Source: Blastomussa wellsi (taxonomy: Eukaryota; Cnidaria; Anthozoa; Scleractinia; Plerogyridae). Taken from it: 64,000 nt of DNA. A program made the position numbers and the translations under genes. Below the pieces are notes generated by a model, which saw nothing but the letters and a program-made list of their open reading frames with translations, made no database searches and was not told where the DNA came from. The DNA lies in assembly GCA_947652115.1 (NCBI GenBank), contig OX393561.1, positions 27,496,315 to 27,560,314 on the forward strand. The letters run 5' to 3'. Shown piece by piece: positions 42,391 to 52,249 of this stretch (position 1 is the stretch's first letter; each line of letters begins with the position of its first letter).

Positions 42391-42733
42391 GCAAACCAAG
42401 AAGGAGAAAACAAGTGCAATCTTTCCGAGTCAATTCAAAACCTCCCTCCAAAACTCCGGGAGCGAATTTGTAAGGAATTAATCGCAATCAAAGTCAAGGA
42501 GCGATTGGATCTCGGTTTCGATGCTGTGCATAACGAGTTATTTGCGCTAAAAGAAAACGACTTTTTTAGCATTTTTTTGCGACAGATGTGAACAGTTTAC
42601 AAAACTTTTCATTTCTAGAGAATGCAGCATAAGCAGACTAAATGGAGTATGCTTAACATGTTCTGAAAATGACAAATATTATTTTTTAGGCAACAACGCT
42701 TATTTCGATTGGGACGACGAATACTACGAGTAA
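42388..42733 (+). pseudogene. Small LPxxL/CxxC zinc-binding protein, unit 1
   Basis: Starts MANQEGENKCNLSESIQNLP at the first ATG inside the TIR-like segment. The N-terminal half contains NLPPKLRERICKEL, reminiscent of an F-box helix, followed by a charged helix. A frameshift in the T-rich stretch near 42570 leads to a frame with CDRCEQFTKLF and NGVCLTC, two CxxC pairs 21 residues apart, and an acidic Tyr-rich end (YFDWDDEYYE). Position, size and the paired CxxC parallel the P1 gene at 2204-2431. The LP.EL helix followed by CxxC parallels the P2 modules at 56.7-59.0 kb. The unit 2 copy (47113-47458) has the same frameshift. Function unknown. Confidence 0.55.
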
Positions 42734-42735
42734 TA

Positions 42736-43903
42736 AAAAACCTTTGAATGCGGCGGCTTCTTCGCAAACAAGAAAAGGCTTTGGAGGGCGCCTTTTCTTT
42801 CTGCAACCAAATTTTCGGCACCTTTTTCTTGCCACAAGCAGCCACTTTTGCATTGCCACAAACCAGCCACTTTTGGATTGCCATTGCAGGCCTTGCAGCC
42901 GCTGTTTTCTGTTGTTGCAGCCCTTGCATCCGCTGTTTCTGCAGGCTTTGCAACCGCTGTTTTCTGTTGTTTCTGCTGTTGCAGGCCAGCGCATTTTTTT
43001 CTTTTTCAACCAAATTTTCGACCACTTTTTCCTTGCAACAAACCAGACATCCGCTTTTGCAGGCCTTGCAGCCGCTGTTGCAGGCCATGCAGCCGCTGTT
43101 TCTTTTTCTGCTGTTGCAGGCCTGGCAGCCGCTGCTGTTGCAGGCCTTGCATCCGCTGTTTTCTGTAGGCCATGCAACCGCTGTTTCTGCAGGCCTTGCA
43201 GCCGCTGTTTTCTTTTTCTGCACATCTTGCAGCTGCTGTTTTCTGTTGTTGCGTCCACTGTTTTCTGTTGTTTTCTGTTGTTGCAGGCCTTACAGCTGCT
43301 GTTTCTTTCTGTTGTTCCAGCCGCTGTTTTCTGTTGTTTCTGCTGTTTTCTGTTGTTGCAGGCCTTGCAGCTGCTGTTTCTTTCTGTTGTTCCAGCCGCT
43401 GTTTTCTGTTGTTTCTGCTGTTTTCTGTTGTTGCAGGCCTTGCAGCTGCTGTTTCTTTCTGTTGTTCCAGCCGCTGTTTTCTGTTGTTTCTGCTGTTGCA
43501 GACCTTGCAGCCGCTGTTTCTGTTGTTTTTTCTGCTGTTGCAGGCCTTGCAACTGCTGTTTCTGTTTCTGCAGGCCCTCCGCTGTTTCTGTTTTCTGTTG
43601 TTGCAGGTCTTACATCCGATGTTTTCTATTGTTGCAAGCCTTGCAGCCGCTGTTTTCTGTTGTTTTCTGCTGTTGCATCCGCTGTTTTCTGTTGTTTTCT
43701 GCTGTTGCATCCGCTGTTTTCTGTTTTCTGTTGTTGCATCCGCTGTTTTCTGTTGTTTTCTGTTGCTGCAGACCTTGCATCCGCTGTTTCTGCTGTTTCT
43801 GCAGGCTTTGCAGACCTTGCATCCGCTGTTTCTGTTGTTTCTGCATGCTATGCAGCCGCTGTTTGTTTTCTACAGGAACTTTTCGAAACTCTACGCGAAC
43901 CAT
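42736..43903 (-). CDS. Variable tandem-repeat ORF region (Gln/Lys/Cys-rich), unit 1
   Basis: The plus strand is built from 27-33-bp repeats of the GTTGCAGGCCTTGCAGCCGC and CTGTTTTCTGTT type, between about 42880 and 43868. The minus strand is open in several frames at once, reading QKQRLQGLQQQ, ETAAARPATTEN or SGCKACNNRKQ depending on frame. The minus frame from 43903 begins with non-repeat MVRVEFRKVPVENKQRL. Non-repeat islands (KEKVVENLVEKEKN; KKKVPKIWLQKEK) resemble each other. The plus strand also stays open for 811 codons, encoding Cys/Phe/Leu-rich sequence I regard as a shadow. The most plausible coding strand is minus, because ETAAARPA words recur in the adjacent minus-strand gene at 44423-45085. 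Which frame is real is not decided. Confidence 0.35.
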
Positions 43904-43910
43904 TCTCTTC

Positions 43911-44405
43911 CTACTCCCGCTCGGTGAAGACGGGCAGCCAACAACAGACGACGAAACCCCGACGCACGACTATTTTCTGGAAAAAGAGGTGGAGAAGCTT
44001 GGAGGCTTCGATTTCCTCGCAAAAAGAAAAACCCCATTGCATTGCCGGCTTGGGGAGGAGAAAACGACACCGAGCAAGAAAAAAAGCCGCCGTGTTGCCC
44101 TGGCGTAGACAAACTATATCGCAACAACCACTTCGGTGCAGAAAACAAGCAACAACAAAAAGCTCTCCCAGTCCCCAGTCCAACCATTTTTCTGCAGTCT
44201 CTGCATCGATATGTCCGACAATGTTGGCCGGATTGTCTTCCATCGAAGTGCAGAACTTGCGAAGAGCTGTCCAATCCTTCCAGCAGACTTTGTCTTCTTG
44301 CTGCTCCCATTCTTTCTTTCGGGCGTGGAATTGGTGGAAAGGAAAATGCGGCACACAACGAGGTGGCAGAACCACAAAATCCATTGTTTTTTTTCTTTGT
44401 TGCAT
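43911..44405 (-). CDS. Unassigned protein downstream of the KKGIRPMD gene, unit 1
   Basis: A 165-codon minus frame starts MQQRKKTMDFVVLPP, 17 bp after the stop of the upstream gene. Its first two thirds look like a real soluble protein (KEWEQQEDKVCWKDWTALRK, DNPANIVGHIDAETAEKWL). The last third is hydrophobic and Cys-rich and may be out of frame. A 259-codon ORF in another minus frame overlaps the whole region, so the assignment is uncertain. No family recognised. The spacing suggests the minus-strand genes of the unit form one transcription group: the KKGIRPMD protein, then this, then the repeat ORF. The unit 2 copy is at 48594-49088. Confidence 0.4.
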   Translation of the reverse strand: MQQRKKTMDFVVLPPRCVPHFPFHQFHARKKEWEQQEDKVCWKDWTALRKFCTSMEDNPANIVGHIDAETAEKWLDWGLGELFVVACFLHRSGCCDIVCLRQGNTAAFFLARCRFLLPKPAMQWGFSFCEEIEASKLLHLFFQKIVVRRGFVVCCWLPVFTERE

Positions 44406-44422
44406 GTTTCCAATTGCACTTT

Positions 44423-45085
44423 CTAGTCCATTGGACGAATTCCTTTTTTGTTCGCAGGCTGCTGTGGCTGGTTGGCCAACTGCTCCTTTTCGGGTGGCGT
44501 GGCGCTCTGCTGTTTCCACTCTTCGTATTTCGGTCGCACTGTTGCATGCAGAAGACGGAGGACAGAACCAATCCCACCAACAATCCCAACAACCTGCACA
44601 ACACCCCAAGCAGCAGACGTTGCAGCATTGGCGGCGAGCACCACCCTGTCTGTTTGCTCTCGAACAGCATTGCTGTTTTTTTCTATACTCTCCAGGATTC
44701 CTTCGCTATTTTCTTCCAATTCCTCTTCCAATCCCTGCAAACCTTCCCCAATCTCCTCCACATCTTCGAAGTGGCTTTCTTGGGTCTCCGACAACAAATC
44801 CATATTTTTCTGCAGGTCCTGCACGCCGGCCAGGATCTGCGGCAGAAGAACATCCTGCCACTTTTCGGTTTCTGCGGGCTTTGCAGCCACGGTTTCTGCT
44901 GTTGCATCCGCGGTTTCTGCAGACTTTGCAGGCCTTGCAGCCGCTGTTTCGGTTTTTCTATCGACAACGCCTGCTTCTCTCCATATTCTGTAGAGCCTTG
45001 TTGTGCCAATACCGAATTTCTTTTGTATCTCCCTGGGTGCTAGTTTGCCTCTTGCAGCGGGGGAAAGCACTTTTGCAGGCGGCAT
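44423..45085 (-). CDS. HTH, coiled-coil and membrane-segment protein ending KKGIRPMD, unit 1
   Basis: An intact 220-codon frame. Residues about 8-37 (AARGKLAPREIQKKFGIGTT, then RLYRIWREAG) look like a helix-turn-helix of the transposase/resolvase type. An Ala/Thr/Glu spacer follows with TETAAARPA and AETVAAKPAETE repeats. Then comes a long acidic coiled coil (HFEDVEEIGEGLQGLEEELE), one hydrophobic segment (AAWGVVQVVGIVGGIGSVL) and a Pro/Gln tail ending PANKKGIRPMD. The hydrophobic segment plus tail equals the C-terminus of the P1 protein at 8571-9058, so they are related accessory proteins of Polinton-like elements. Its spacer repeats look like the seed of the adjacent variable repeat. Function unknown. 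Confidence 0.65.
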   Translation of the reverse strand: MPPAKVLSPAARGKLAPREIQKKFGIGTTRLYRIWREAGVVDRKTETAAARPAKSAETADATAETVAAKPAETEKWQDVLLPQILAGVQDLQKNMDLLSETQESHFEDVEEIGEGLQGLEEELEENSEGILESIEKNSNAVREQTDRVVLAANAATSAAWGVVQVVGIVGGIGSVLRLLHATVRPKYEEWKQQSATPPEKEQLANQPQQPANKKGIRPMD

Positions 45086-45550
45086 TGCAGATATTTTTTT
45101 GGCACCGCGTCCAAATTGGTGTTTCTGGCATCCCCCCCCCCCCCCCCCGCCGAGTTACCCAGGGAGAGCTAACTTTTCACTAAAACGTTGAAAAATTCTA
45201 CCAACCGTTTACATGATCGGGTAGGCGAGTTGTCTCGTCTCGGCAGGTTGGGTAACCCTGGCAGGAGGGACAACTGTTTCACATATAAACACTTTGGCTC
45301 GCCTACCCGGGACAACTCTGAACGTGCGGAGTGTCACGTACAGTCCGAATTTCAGGTTTTTCAGCAAACAAATGCACTAAAGAAATAGAATTTAACCCAG
45401 CAAGGCCTCCAGTGATCGAATAAACGAAAGAAATTCAAAGAAAGAAGGATAACTGGTGAGTTGAATATTAAAATACTCGGTAAAGTTGTCTCAGGAGGGA
45501 GGGTTTTCTCGGGTGCCCGAGACCATATAACTGAGGCCTCAGGGAGCTAC

Positions 45551-45690
45551 CGCCACCACCACCATCACCATCACCAACGCCACCGCCACCGTGGTGGCGC
45601 CGCCGCCACCACCACCACCGCCATCACCACCACCACCGCAACCACCACCACCTCAGGCAAGGCGACCACCACCACCGCCACGACCTCATT
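45551..45690 (+). repeat. CAC/ACC trinucleotide-rich repeat, unit 1
   Basis: Imperfect runs of CCACCACCACC with ATC interruptions. The plus frame would encode His then Thr tracts, which I take as a repeat artefact. The unit 2 copy is at 50228-50367. Confidence 0.85.
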
Positions 45691-46985
45691 ATAAGAATAA
45701 TGTTTGAATTGGATTAATTCATTTGGAGTTGAAAGAGCAAGTAGTCAATGCTTGAAACATGTCTCGTTGGTGTCAATATTGTCAAAGAGGTTTCACTCGT
45801 GTAGACAGTAGAATTCGCCACGAGAACCAAAACGAAAAACAAATAAGCTAAAGCCCGACACACTTTTGAAGCAGAAGGATTAATGTACCATTGAGAAAAA
45901 TTTCACTCTTCTACGATGAATTCTCATATGCAAACTAGCCGCTCAAAGCCGAAATGCGTGAAGCAGGGTATGTAGCACGCATCTATAAAATATTTGTACC
46001 GGTGCATACAGGAAGAACCTTCTAATATTCTTAGTTTAAGAGTCATTGGATAGCAGTACTGTATTGTTTAGCGTATCGGCTCTTCAGTCTTGTGTTCCTT
46101 TATAATAGTATGAATTCGTCGCTGTTGTCGTGTGATATTTCAACAAATTCGTCCGATAAAGAACGCCTAGAATCCACCATTCCGGAATCCAAACCTTCGC
46201 CTGGTTCAATAGAATTCTTTGACGTTTTTTTTGTTTTTTTTTCTGCTTGCGGAAGCCCAGAAAAATATCCGAATTAGTAGCAATATTTAGTGTTTCGTTC
46301 GGTCGTTGTGACAATTTGTCGCTTTCCGCCAGCATTTCTACGTTTCGCACAAATTCCCTGGTTACTTTTTACGGTACCACCGATCAGCCTTTGGAACCCA
46401 AGGACTTTTTTTCTCCCTTTTTTTCTGTTCTTTTCTCTCTCCATCCAAAATCTCCTGCCAAAACTGTACTGCAACGACAGAAGTTAGCGACGCGAGCAAA
46501 GGAAATTTCCTCTGTTGGAAGCCAATTTCCCGTGTTTGATTTAGCAGTGTTGACAGCTCGACACCTTTAAAGTGTGACGCAATGCGTCACGCACAAAAGG
46601 AAATTCGCAATAACTCCGGAGTGAAAAAAGATTTTGGATTTCTGTTTTTTGTAAAAGAAAGAAAAATACACACAGTTTATGTACAATAAAAATCACAATT
46701 TTGAACGAATTTGACCCGCGAACCTGTTCAGTATCCTTAACCCAGGTCCCGCCCTGCCTTGTTACTTGCGTTTTGGTTTTTTATTTGCGTTTTCCTTTTT
46801 CCAATGTGCGTTTTCTTTTTTTAATTTGCGTTTTCTTTTTTATTTGTGTTTGATCCTTCTGGACCAGAATCACAAAACATGTATGACAAACACAAGTTAC
46901 GAGAGCGGAAAAAAGCAAACAAATTTCAGCTACCACATTTGCATAATCAAAACATGTGTGACAAACGCAAACAAAAAAAAATCGC

Positions 46986-47115
46986 ATGACCCGCCAAGCG
47001 AGCGGTGTGCCACAAATAATATTCCCTGTTGAAGAAATGCATGCACTTGTAATATTGCGTGCCATAATTATATTCCATTTGAAGAAATATCAGCATAAGT
47101 ATATACGCAAACATG
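46986..47115 (+). repeat. TIR-like segment, unit 2
   Basis: Identical to 42261-42390 as far as read; see that entry for the match to P1. Confidence 0.8.
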
Positions 47116-47458
47116 GCAAACCAAGAAGGAGAAAACAAGTGCAATCTTTCCGAGTCAATTCAAAACCTCCCTCCAAAACTCCGGGAGCGAATTTGTAAGG
47201 AATTAATCGCAATCAAAGTCAAGGAGCGATTGGATCTCGGTTTCGATGCTGTGCATAACGAGTTATTTGCGCTAAAAGAAAACGACTTTTTTAGCATTTT
47301 TTTGCGACAGATGTGAACAGTTTACAAAACTTTTCATTTCTAGAGAATGCAGCATAAGCAGACTAAATGGAGTATGCTTAACATGTTCTGAAAATGACAA
47401 ATATTATTTTTTAGGCAACAACGCTTATTTCGATTGGGACGACGAATACTACGAGTAA
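47113..47458 (+). pseudogene. Small LPxxL/CxxC zinc-binding protein, unit 2
   Basis: Same sequence as the unit 1 gene at 42388-42733, including the frameshift ahead of CDRCEQ. The break therefore predates the duplication, or it is a programmed or sequencing feature common to both. Confidence 0.55.
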
Positions 47459-47460
47459 TA

Positions 47461-48586
47461 AAAAACCTTTGAATGCGGCGGCTTCTTCGCAAACAAGAAA
47501 AGGCTTTGGAGGGCGCCTTTTCTTTCTGCAACCAAATTTTCGGCACCTTTTTCTTGCCACAAGCAGCCACTTTTGCATTGCCACAAACCAGCCACTTTTG
47601 GATTGCCATTGCAGGCCTTGCAGCCGCTGTTTTCTGTTGTTGCAGCCCTTGCATCCGCTGTTTCTGCAGGCTTTGCAACCGCTGTTTTCTGTTGTTTCTG
47701 CTGTTGCAGGCCAGCGCATTTTTTTCTTTTTCAACCAAATTTTCGACCACTTTTTCCTTGCAACAAACCAGACATCCGCTTTTGCAGGCCTTGCAGCCGC
47801 TGTTGCAGGCCATGCAGCCGCTGTTTCTTTTTCTGCTGTTGCAGGCCTGGCAGCCGCTGCTGTTGCAGGCCTTGCATCCGCTGTTTTCTGTAGGCCATGC
47901 AACCGCTGTTTCTGCAGGCCTTGCAGCCGCTGTTTTCTTTTTCTGCACATCTTGCAGCTGCTGTTTTCTGTTGTTGCGTCCACTGTTTTCTGTTGTTTTC
48001 TGTTGTTGCAGGCCTTACAGCTGCTGTTTCTTTCTGTTGTTCCAGCCGCTGTTTTCTGTTGTTTCTGCTGTTTTCTGTTGTTGCAGGCCTTGCAGCTGCT
48101 GTTTCTTTCTGTTGTTCCAGCCGCTGTTTTCTGTTGTTTCTGCTGTTTTCTGTTGTTGCAGGCCTTGCAGCTGCTGTTTCTTTCTGTTGTTCCAGCCGCT
48201 GTTTTCTGTTGTTTCTGCTGTTGCAGACCTTGCAACTGCTGTTTCTGTTTCTGCAGGCCCTCCGCTGTTTCTGTTTTCTGTTGTTGCAGGTCTTACATCC
48301 GATGTTTTCTATTGTTGCAAGCCTTGCAGCCGCTGTTTTCTGTTGTTTTCTGCTGTTGCATCCGCTGTTTTCTGTTGTTTTCTGCTGTTGCATCCGCTGT
48401 TTTCTGTTTTCTGTTGTTGCATCCGCTGTTTTCTGTTGTTTTCTGTTGCTGCAGACCTTGCATCCGCTGTTTCTGCTGTTTCTGCAGGCTTTGCAGACCT
48501 TGCATCCGCTGTTTCTGTTGTTTCTGCATGCTATGCAGCCGCTGTTTGTTTTCTACAGGAACTTTTCGAAACTCTACGCGAACCAT
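47461..48586 (-). CDS. Variable tandem-repeat ORF region, unit 2
   Basis: As in unit 1 but 42 bp shorter. The missing block corresponds to one repeat step near 43510-43550 of unit 1, and the length change is a multiple of three, so all long minus frames are kept. This is what replication slippage in a repeat would give. Coding status is uncertain, as for unit 1. Confidence 0.35.
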
Positions 48587-48593
48587 TCTCTTC

Positions 48594-49088
48594 CTACTCC
48601 CGCTCGGTGAAGACGGGCAGCCAACAACAGACGACGAAACCCCGACGCACGACTATTTTCTGGAAAAAGAGGTGGAGAAGCTTGGAGGCTTCGATTTCCT
48701 CGCAAAAAGAAAAACCCCATTGCATTGCCGGCTTGGGGAGGAGAAAACGACACCGAGCAAGAAAAAAAGCCGCCGTGTTGCCCTGGCGTAGACAAACTAT
48801 ATCGCAACAACCACTTCGGTGCAGAAAACAAGCAACAACAAAAAGCTCTCCCAGTCCCCAGTCCAACCATTTTTCTGCAGTCTCTGCATCGATATGTCCG
48901 ACAATGTTGGCCGGATTGTCTTCCATCGAGGTGCAGAACTTGCGAAGAGCTGTCCAATCCTTCCAGCAGACTTTGTCTTCTTGCTGCTCCCATTCTTTCT
49001 TTCGGGCGTGGAATTGGTGGAAAGGAAAATGCGGCACACAACGAGGTGGCAGAACCACAAAATCCATTGTTTTTTTTCTTTGTTGCAT
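48594..49088 (-). CDS. Unassigned protein downstream of the KKGIRPMD gene, unit 2
   Basis: Same as 43911-44405. The A to G difference at 48930 is silent in this frame (TSMEDN retained) but changes a residue in both competing minus frames (FDGRQS to LDGRQS; SSALRW to SSAPRW). That is weak support for this frame being the constrained one. Confidence 0.4.
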   Translation of the reverse strand: MQQRKKTMDFVVLPPRCVPHFPFHQFHARKKEWEQQEDKVCWKDWTALRKFCTSMEDNPANIVGHIDAETAEKWLDWGLGELFVVACFLHRSGCCDIVCLRQGNTAAFFLARCRFLLPKPAMQWGFSFCEEIEASKLLHLFFQKIVVRRGFVVCCWLPVFTERE

Positions 49089-49105
49089 GTTTCCAATTGC
49101 ACTTT

Positions 49106-49768
49106 CTAGTCCATTGGACGAATTCCTTTTTTGTTCGCAGGCTGCTGTGGCTGGTTGGCCAACTGCTCCTTTTCGGGTGGCGTGGCGCTCTGCTGTTTCC
49201 ACTCTTCGTATTTCGGTCGCACTGTTGCATGCAGAAGACGGAGGACAGAACCAATCCCACCAACAATCCCAACAACCTGCACAACACCCCAAGCAGCAGA
49301 CGTTGCAGCATTGGCGGCGAGCACCACCCTGTCTGTTTGCTCTCGAACAGCATTGCTGTTTTTTTCTATACTCTCCAGGATTCCTTCGCTATTTTCTTCC
49401 AATTCCTCTTCCAATCCCTGCAAACCTTCCCCAATCTCCTCCACATCTTCGAAGTGGCTTTCTTGGGTCTCCGACAACAAATCCATATTTTTCTGCAGGT
49501 CCTGCACGCCGGCCAGGATCTGCGGCAGAAGAACATCCTGCCACTTTTCGGTTTCTGCGGGCTTTGCAGCCACGGTTTCTGCTGTTGCATCCGCGGTTTC
49601 TGCAGACTTTGCAGGCCTTGCAGCCGCTGTTTCGGTTTTTCTATCGACAACGCCTGCTTCTCTCCATATTCTGTAGAGCCTTGTTGTGCCAATACCGAAT
49701 TTCTTTTGTATCTCCCTGGGTGCTAGTTTGCCTCTTGCAGCGGGGGAAAGCACTTTTGCAGGCGGCAT
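49106..49768 (-). CDS. HTH, coiled-coil and membrane-segment protein ending KKGIRPMD, unit 2
   Basis: Encodes the same 220 residues as 44423-45085 with no difference noticed, although non-coding and repeat parts of the units differ. See unit 1 for domains. Confidence 0.65.
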   Translation of the reverse strand: MPPAKVLSPAARGKLAPREIQKKFGIGTTRLYRIWREAGVVDRKTETAAARPAKSAETADATAETVAAKPAETEKWQDVLLPQILAGVQDLQKNMDLLSETQESHFEDVEEIGEGLQGLEEELEENSEGILESIEKNSNAVREQTDRVVLAANAATSAAWGVVQVVGIVGGIGSVLRLLHATVRPKYEEWKQQSATPPEKEQLANQPQQPANKKGIRPMD

Positions 49769-50227
49769 TGCAGATATTTTTTTGGCACCGCGTCCAAATT
49801 GGTGTTTCTGGCATCCCCCCCCCCCGCCGAGTTACCCAGGGAGAGCTAACTTTTCACTAAAACGTTGAAAAATTCTACCAACCGTTTACATGATCGGGTA
49901 GGCGAGTTGTCTCGTCTCGGCAGGTGGGGTAACCCTGGCAGGAGGGACAACTGTTTCACATATAAACACTTTGGCTCGCCTACCCGGGACAACTCTGAAC
50001 GTGCGGAGTGTCACGTACAGTCCGAATTTCAGGTTTTTCAGCAAACAAATGCACTAAAGAAATAGAATTTAACCCAGCAAGGCCTCCAGTGATCGAATAA
50101 ACGAAAGAAATTCAAAGAAAGAAGGATAACTGGTGAGTTGAATATTAAAATACTCGGTAAAGTTGTCTCAGGAGGGAGGGTTTTCTCGGGTGCCCGAGAC
50201 CATATAACTGAGGCCTCAGGGAGCTAC

Positions 50228-50367
50228 CGCCACCACCACCATCACCATCACCAACGCCACCGCCACCGTGGTGGCGCCGCCGCCACCACCACCACCGCCA
50301 TCACCACCACCACCGCAACCACCACCACCTCAGGCAAGGCGACCACCACCACCGCCACGACCTCATT
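50228..50367 (+). repeat. CAC/ACC trinucleotide-rich repeat, unit 2
   Basis: Same as 45551-45690. Confidence 0.85.
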
Positions 50368-50639
50368 ATAAGAATAATGTTTGAATTGGATTAATTCATT
50401 TGGAGTTGAAAGAGCAAGTAGTCAATGCTTGAAACATGTCTCGTTGGTGTCAATATTGTCAAAGAGGTTTCACTCGTGTAGACAGTAGAATTCGCCACGA
50501 GAACCACAGCTGAGAACCATTCATTACTGCTACGGTGCTTGGCAACATGGATTCGTCGACATGCAACAGCAAGCGATACGTTTTCTCGAAGGAATTCCAA
50601 CGACCTCCCACTTGCAAAAATGGTTTCCGAACGGTGGAT

Positions 50640-51008
50640 TACTCGTGTGAGATTTTACTGGATCTGTTCACCAAACATTCTCATCATCAAAATATTACAG
50701 TCTTGTATTTTTGCCAGGATATGTTCCCACCAGGTAAATATGCCAAAAGTATTTCCAGGAACGCACATTACACTGTGGCCTTCAAGAATCCAAGGGATCA
50801 ACTAGCCATGAAGAATTTACTGCTTCAAGCATTTCCAACCTATTGGTCAGACATAATGGCAGTCTATCAAAAGGTGGCCGAGCGCCCGTTCGGATACATG
50901 GCCTTGGATTTACATCCTGCCAGAGACGACAGGAAACGTGTGTTTAGCCACCTCTTGACGCACGAAGGATACCAGCGTTGGTATCGAAGAATCAGAGAAG
51001 AATTTTGA
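50640..51008 (+). pseudogene. P2 packaging ATPase, C-terminal half only
   Basis: The frame reads LLDLFTKHSHHQNITVLYF, CQDMFPPGKYAKSISRNAHY, FKNPRDQLAM and RPFGYMALDLHPARDDRKR. These correspond to the region after Walker B in the FtsK/HerA-like packaging ATPase of Polintons and adintoviruses, including the His-His sensor region and the Asn-Pro-Arg-Asp segment. Walker A and B are missing. The ORF upstream part (50535-50640) does not look like ATPase, so the junction with the tandem unit has replaced the first half of the gene. The stop is at 51006-51008. Confidence 0.78.
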
Positions 51009-51082
51009 AATATATCACTCAACGCTTCAATTCCCCCTTGTTCATTTGAAGCACGCTGTCTTGGTTGAAGGTTGACGAGACC

Positions 51083-51470
51083 ATGGGTGATCATTCACCA
51101 GACATTTTTGATACCGTGGAAGAAGGCGGAAGTAATGAAGAAAATGTAGAGGAGCCTGACGAGGAGGAAGGATGAAGAGGAGGAGAATAGTAGCAGCTTC
51201 CAAGAGGACCAGGATCCAGACTATGATCCATGGCTTCCGTCACGTAGGAAAGTGAGGGAAGATGTGGAAGAAAAATACATTGATGAAGTCAAACGGTTTC
51301 TTGATATGGGTAAAACCCAAGATTACGCCGAGAATGCTGCTTTCAATGTCCTATTACCCTTAATTAGAAGGAAGCCACGAGGGACCTACTTACAGTGTCT
51401 ATTCTGGTCTCACCATATCAAACGCGACGCACTACACCGTAAAGTTATGCAACATGGTCCAAACCCCTAT
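51083..51470 (+). pseudogene. Acidic P2 protein of unknown function
   Basis: Begins MGDHSPDIFDTVEEGG, followed by an acidic low-complexity stretch that changes frame near 51172. It continues as QEDQDPDYDPWLPSRRK, VKRFLDMGKTQDYAENAA and FNVLLPLIRRKPRGTYLQC. The second part is a compact helical domain that I associate with proteins found beside the ATPase in cnidarian Polintons, but I cannot name it. No catalytic motif. It follows the ATPase by 75 bp on the same strand. The C-terminus is unclear because a Penelope-related repeat begins by about 51600. Confidence 0.5.
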
Positions 51471-51600
51471 TTACTTTTGAACTCATTTGTAAAACAATAC
51501 ATACATGGTTGCCATGGATACGTCAAACTTACGAGAACAATAGAACTCATTTACATGAGTAGTAAGAGCCTGCGCTTTGACAACCGACCAATCAGGAGCG

Positions 51601-51958
51601 AAACTTACCCCCTCTATTCATTTGTTGTTTATCGCTGTTTATCGCTGCGACCACTAATCTCTTGCACTAGTATTCTTTATTCCACAGATTTCAGAGCTTT
51701 TGAATCTCTTTACGGTGGCCAATTGACATTATCAACCCAGTTGATAAAACCAAATTATATTGTTATACTTCCCACCGATGCAGCACCACAGTTTCTTAAG
51801 AAACTTACCCCATCTATTCATTTGTTGTTTATCGCTGCGACCACTAATCTCTTGCACTAGTATTCTTTATTCCACAGATTTCAGAGCTCTTGAATCTCTT
51901 TACGGTGGCCAATTGACATTATCAACCCAGTTGATAAAACCAAATTATATTGTTATAC

Positions 51959-52003
<45 letters not shown>

Positions 52004-52010
52004 CTATTTT
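51601..52010 (-). repeat. Tandem 190-bp copies of Penelope-like terminal sequence
   Basis: Two units with period 190 (51601-51790, 51791-51980) plus a partial third. Each contains the inverted form of 30795-30875, including the TTATCAACTGGGTTGATAA palindrome. Head-to-tail terminal repeats are typical of Penelope-like insertions. They interrupt P2 between the acidic protein and the next domain. Confidence 0.75.
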
Positions 52011-52249
52011 TTGAATGGACCAATCAGGAGGCCGTATTTCAAACACGTGACTTTTCTAAACCGCAAATTGCGTCAGCAAAAACGTCACAAGCCAATGAAC
52101 CAATCAGGAGACAGTATTTGAATTCAAATTTTAATGGTCACACAAAAAATATACATGTCACACAATAACGAGTTCAATGTCGCGCAATAACTGGTAACGA
52201 GTTCAATGTCACGCAATGTCAAGACTTCTTATTGTTCTTGATGAATTGA

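Larger units (their letters stand above)
41101..45828. repeat. Tandem duplication, unit 1 (4728 bp)
   Basis: Runs from AAAACGAAAAACAAATAAGC to GAATTCGCCACGAGAACC and is followed directly by unit 2. Outer flanks differ: Gypsy element 3 sequence ends 10 bp before, while unit 2 is followed by P2 sequence. Confidence 0.95.
45829..50505. repeat. Tandem duplication, unit 2 (4677 bp)
   Basis: Near-identical to unit 1. Differences seen are three T fewer near 46230, 42 bp fewer in the variable repeat (about 48230), six C fewer near 49815, and a handful of substitutions (for example G to A at 46882 and A to G at 48930). Either a very recent duplication or two haplotypes joined in the assembly. Confidence 0.95.

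Noticed and set aside
42748..45183. 811-codon plus-strand ORF rich in Cys, Phe and Leu (and its 795-codon copy at 47473-49860)
   Set aside because: It is antisense to better-looking minus-strand genes and is kept open by stop-poor tandem repeats; composition is unlike a folded protein and no motif is recognisable.
45461..45694. His/Thr-rich protein
   Set aside because: The frame follows a CAC/ACC trinucleotide repeat; no flanking coding sequence supports it.
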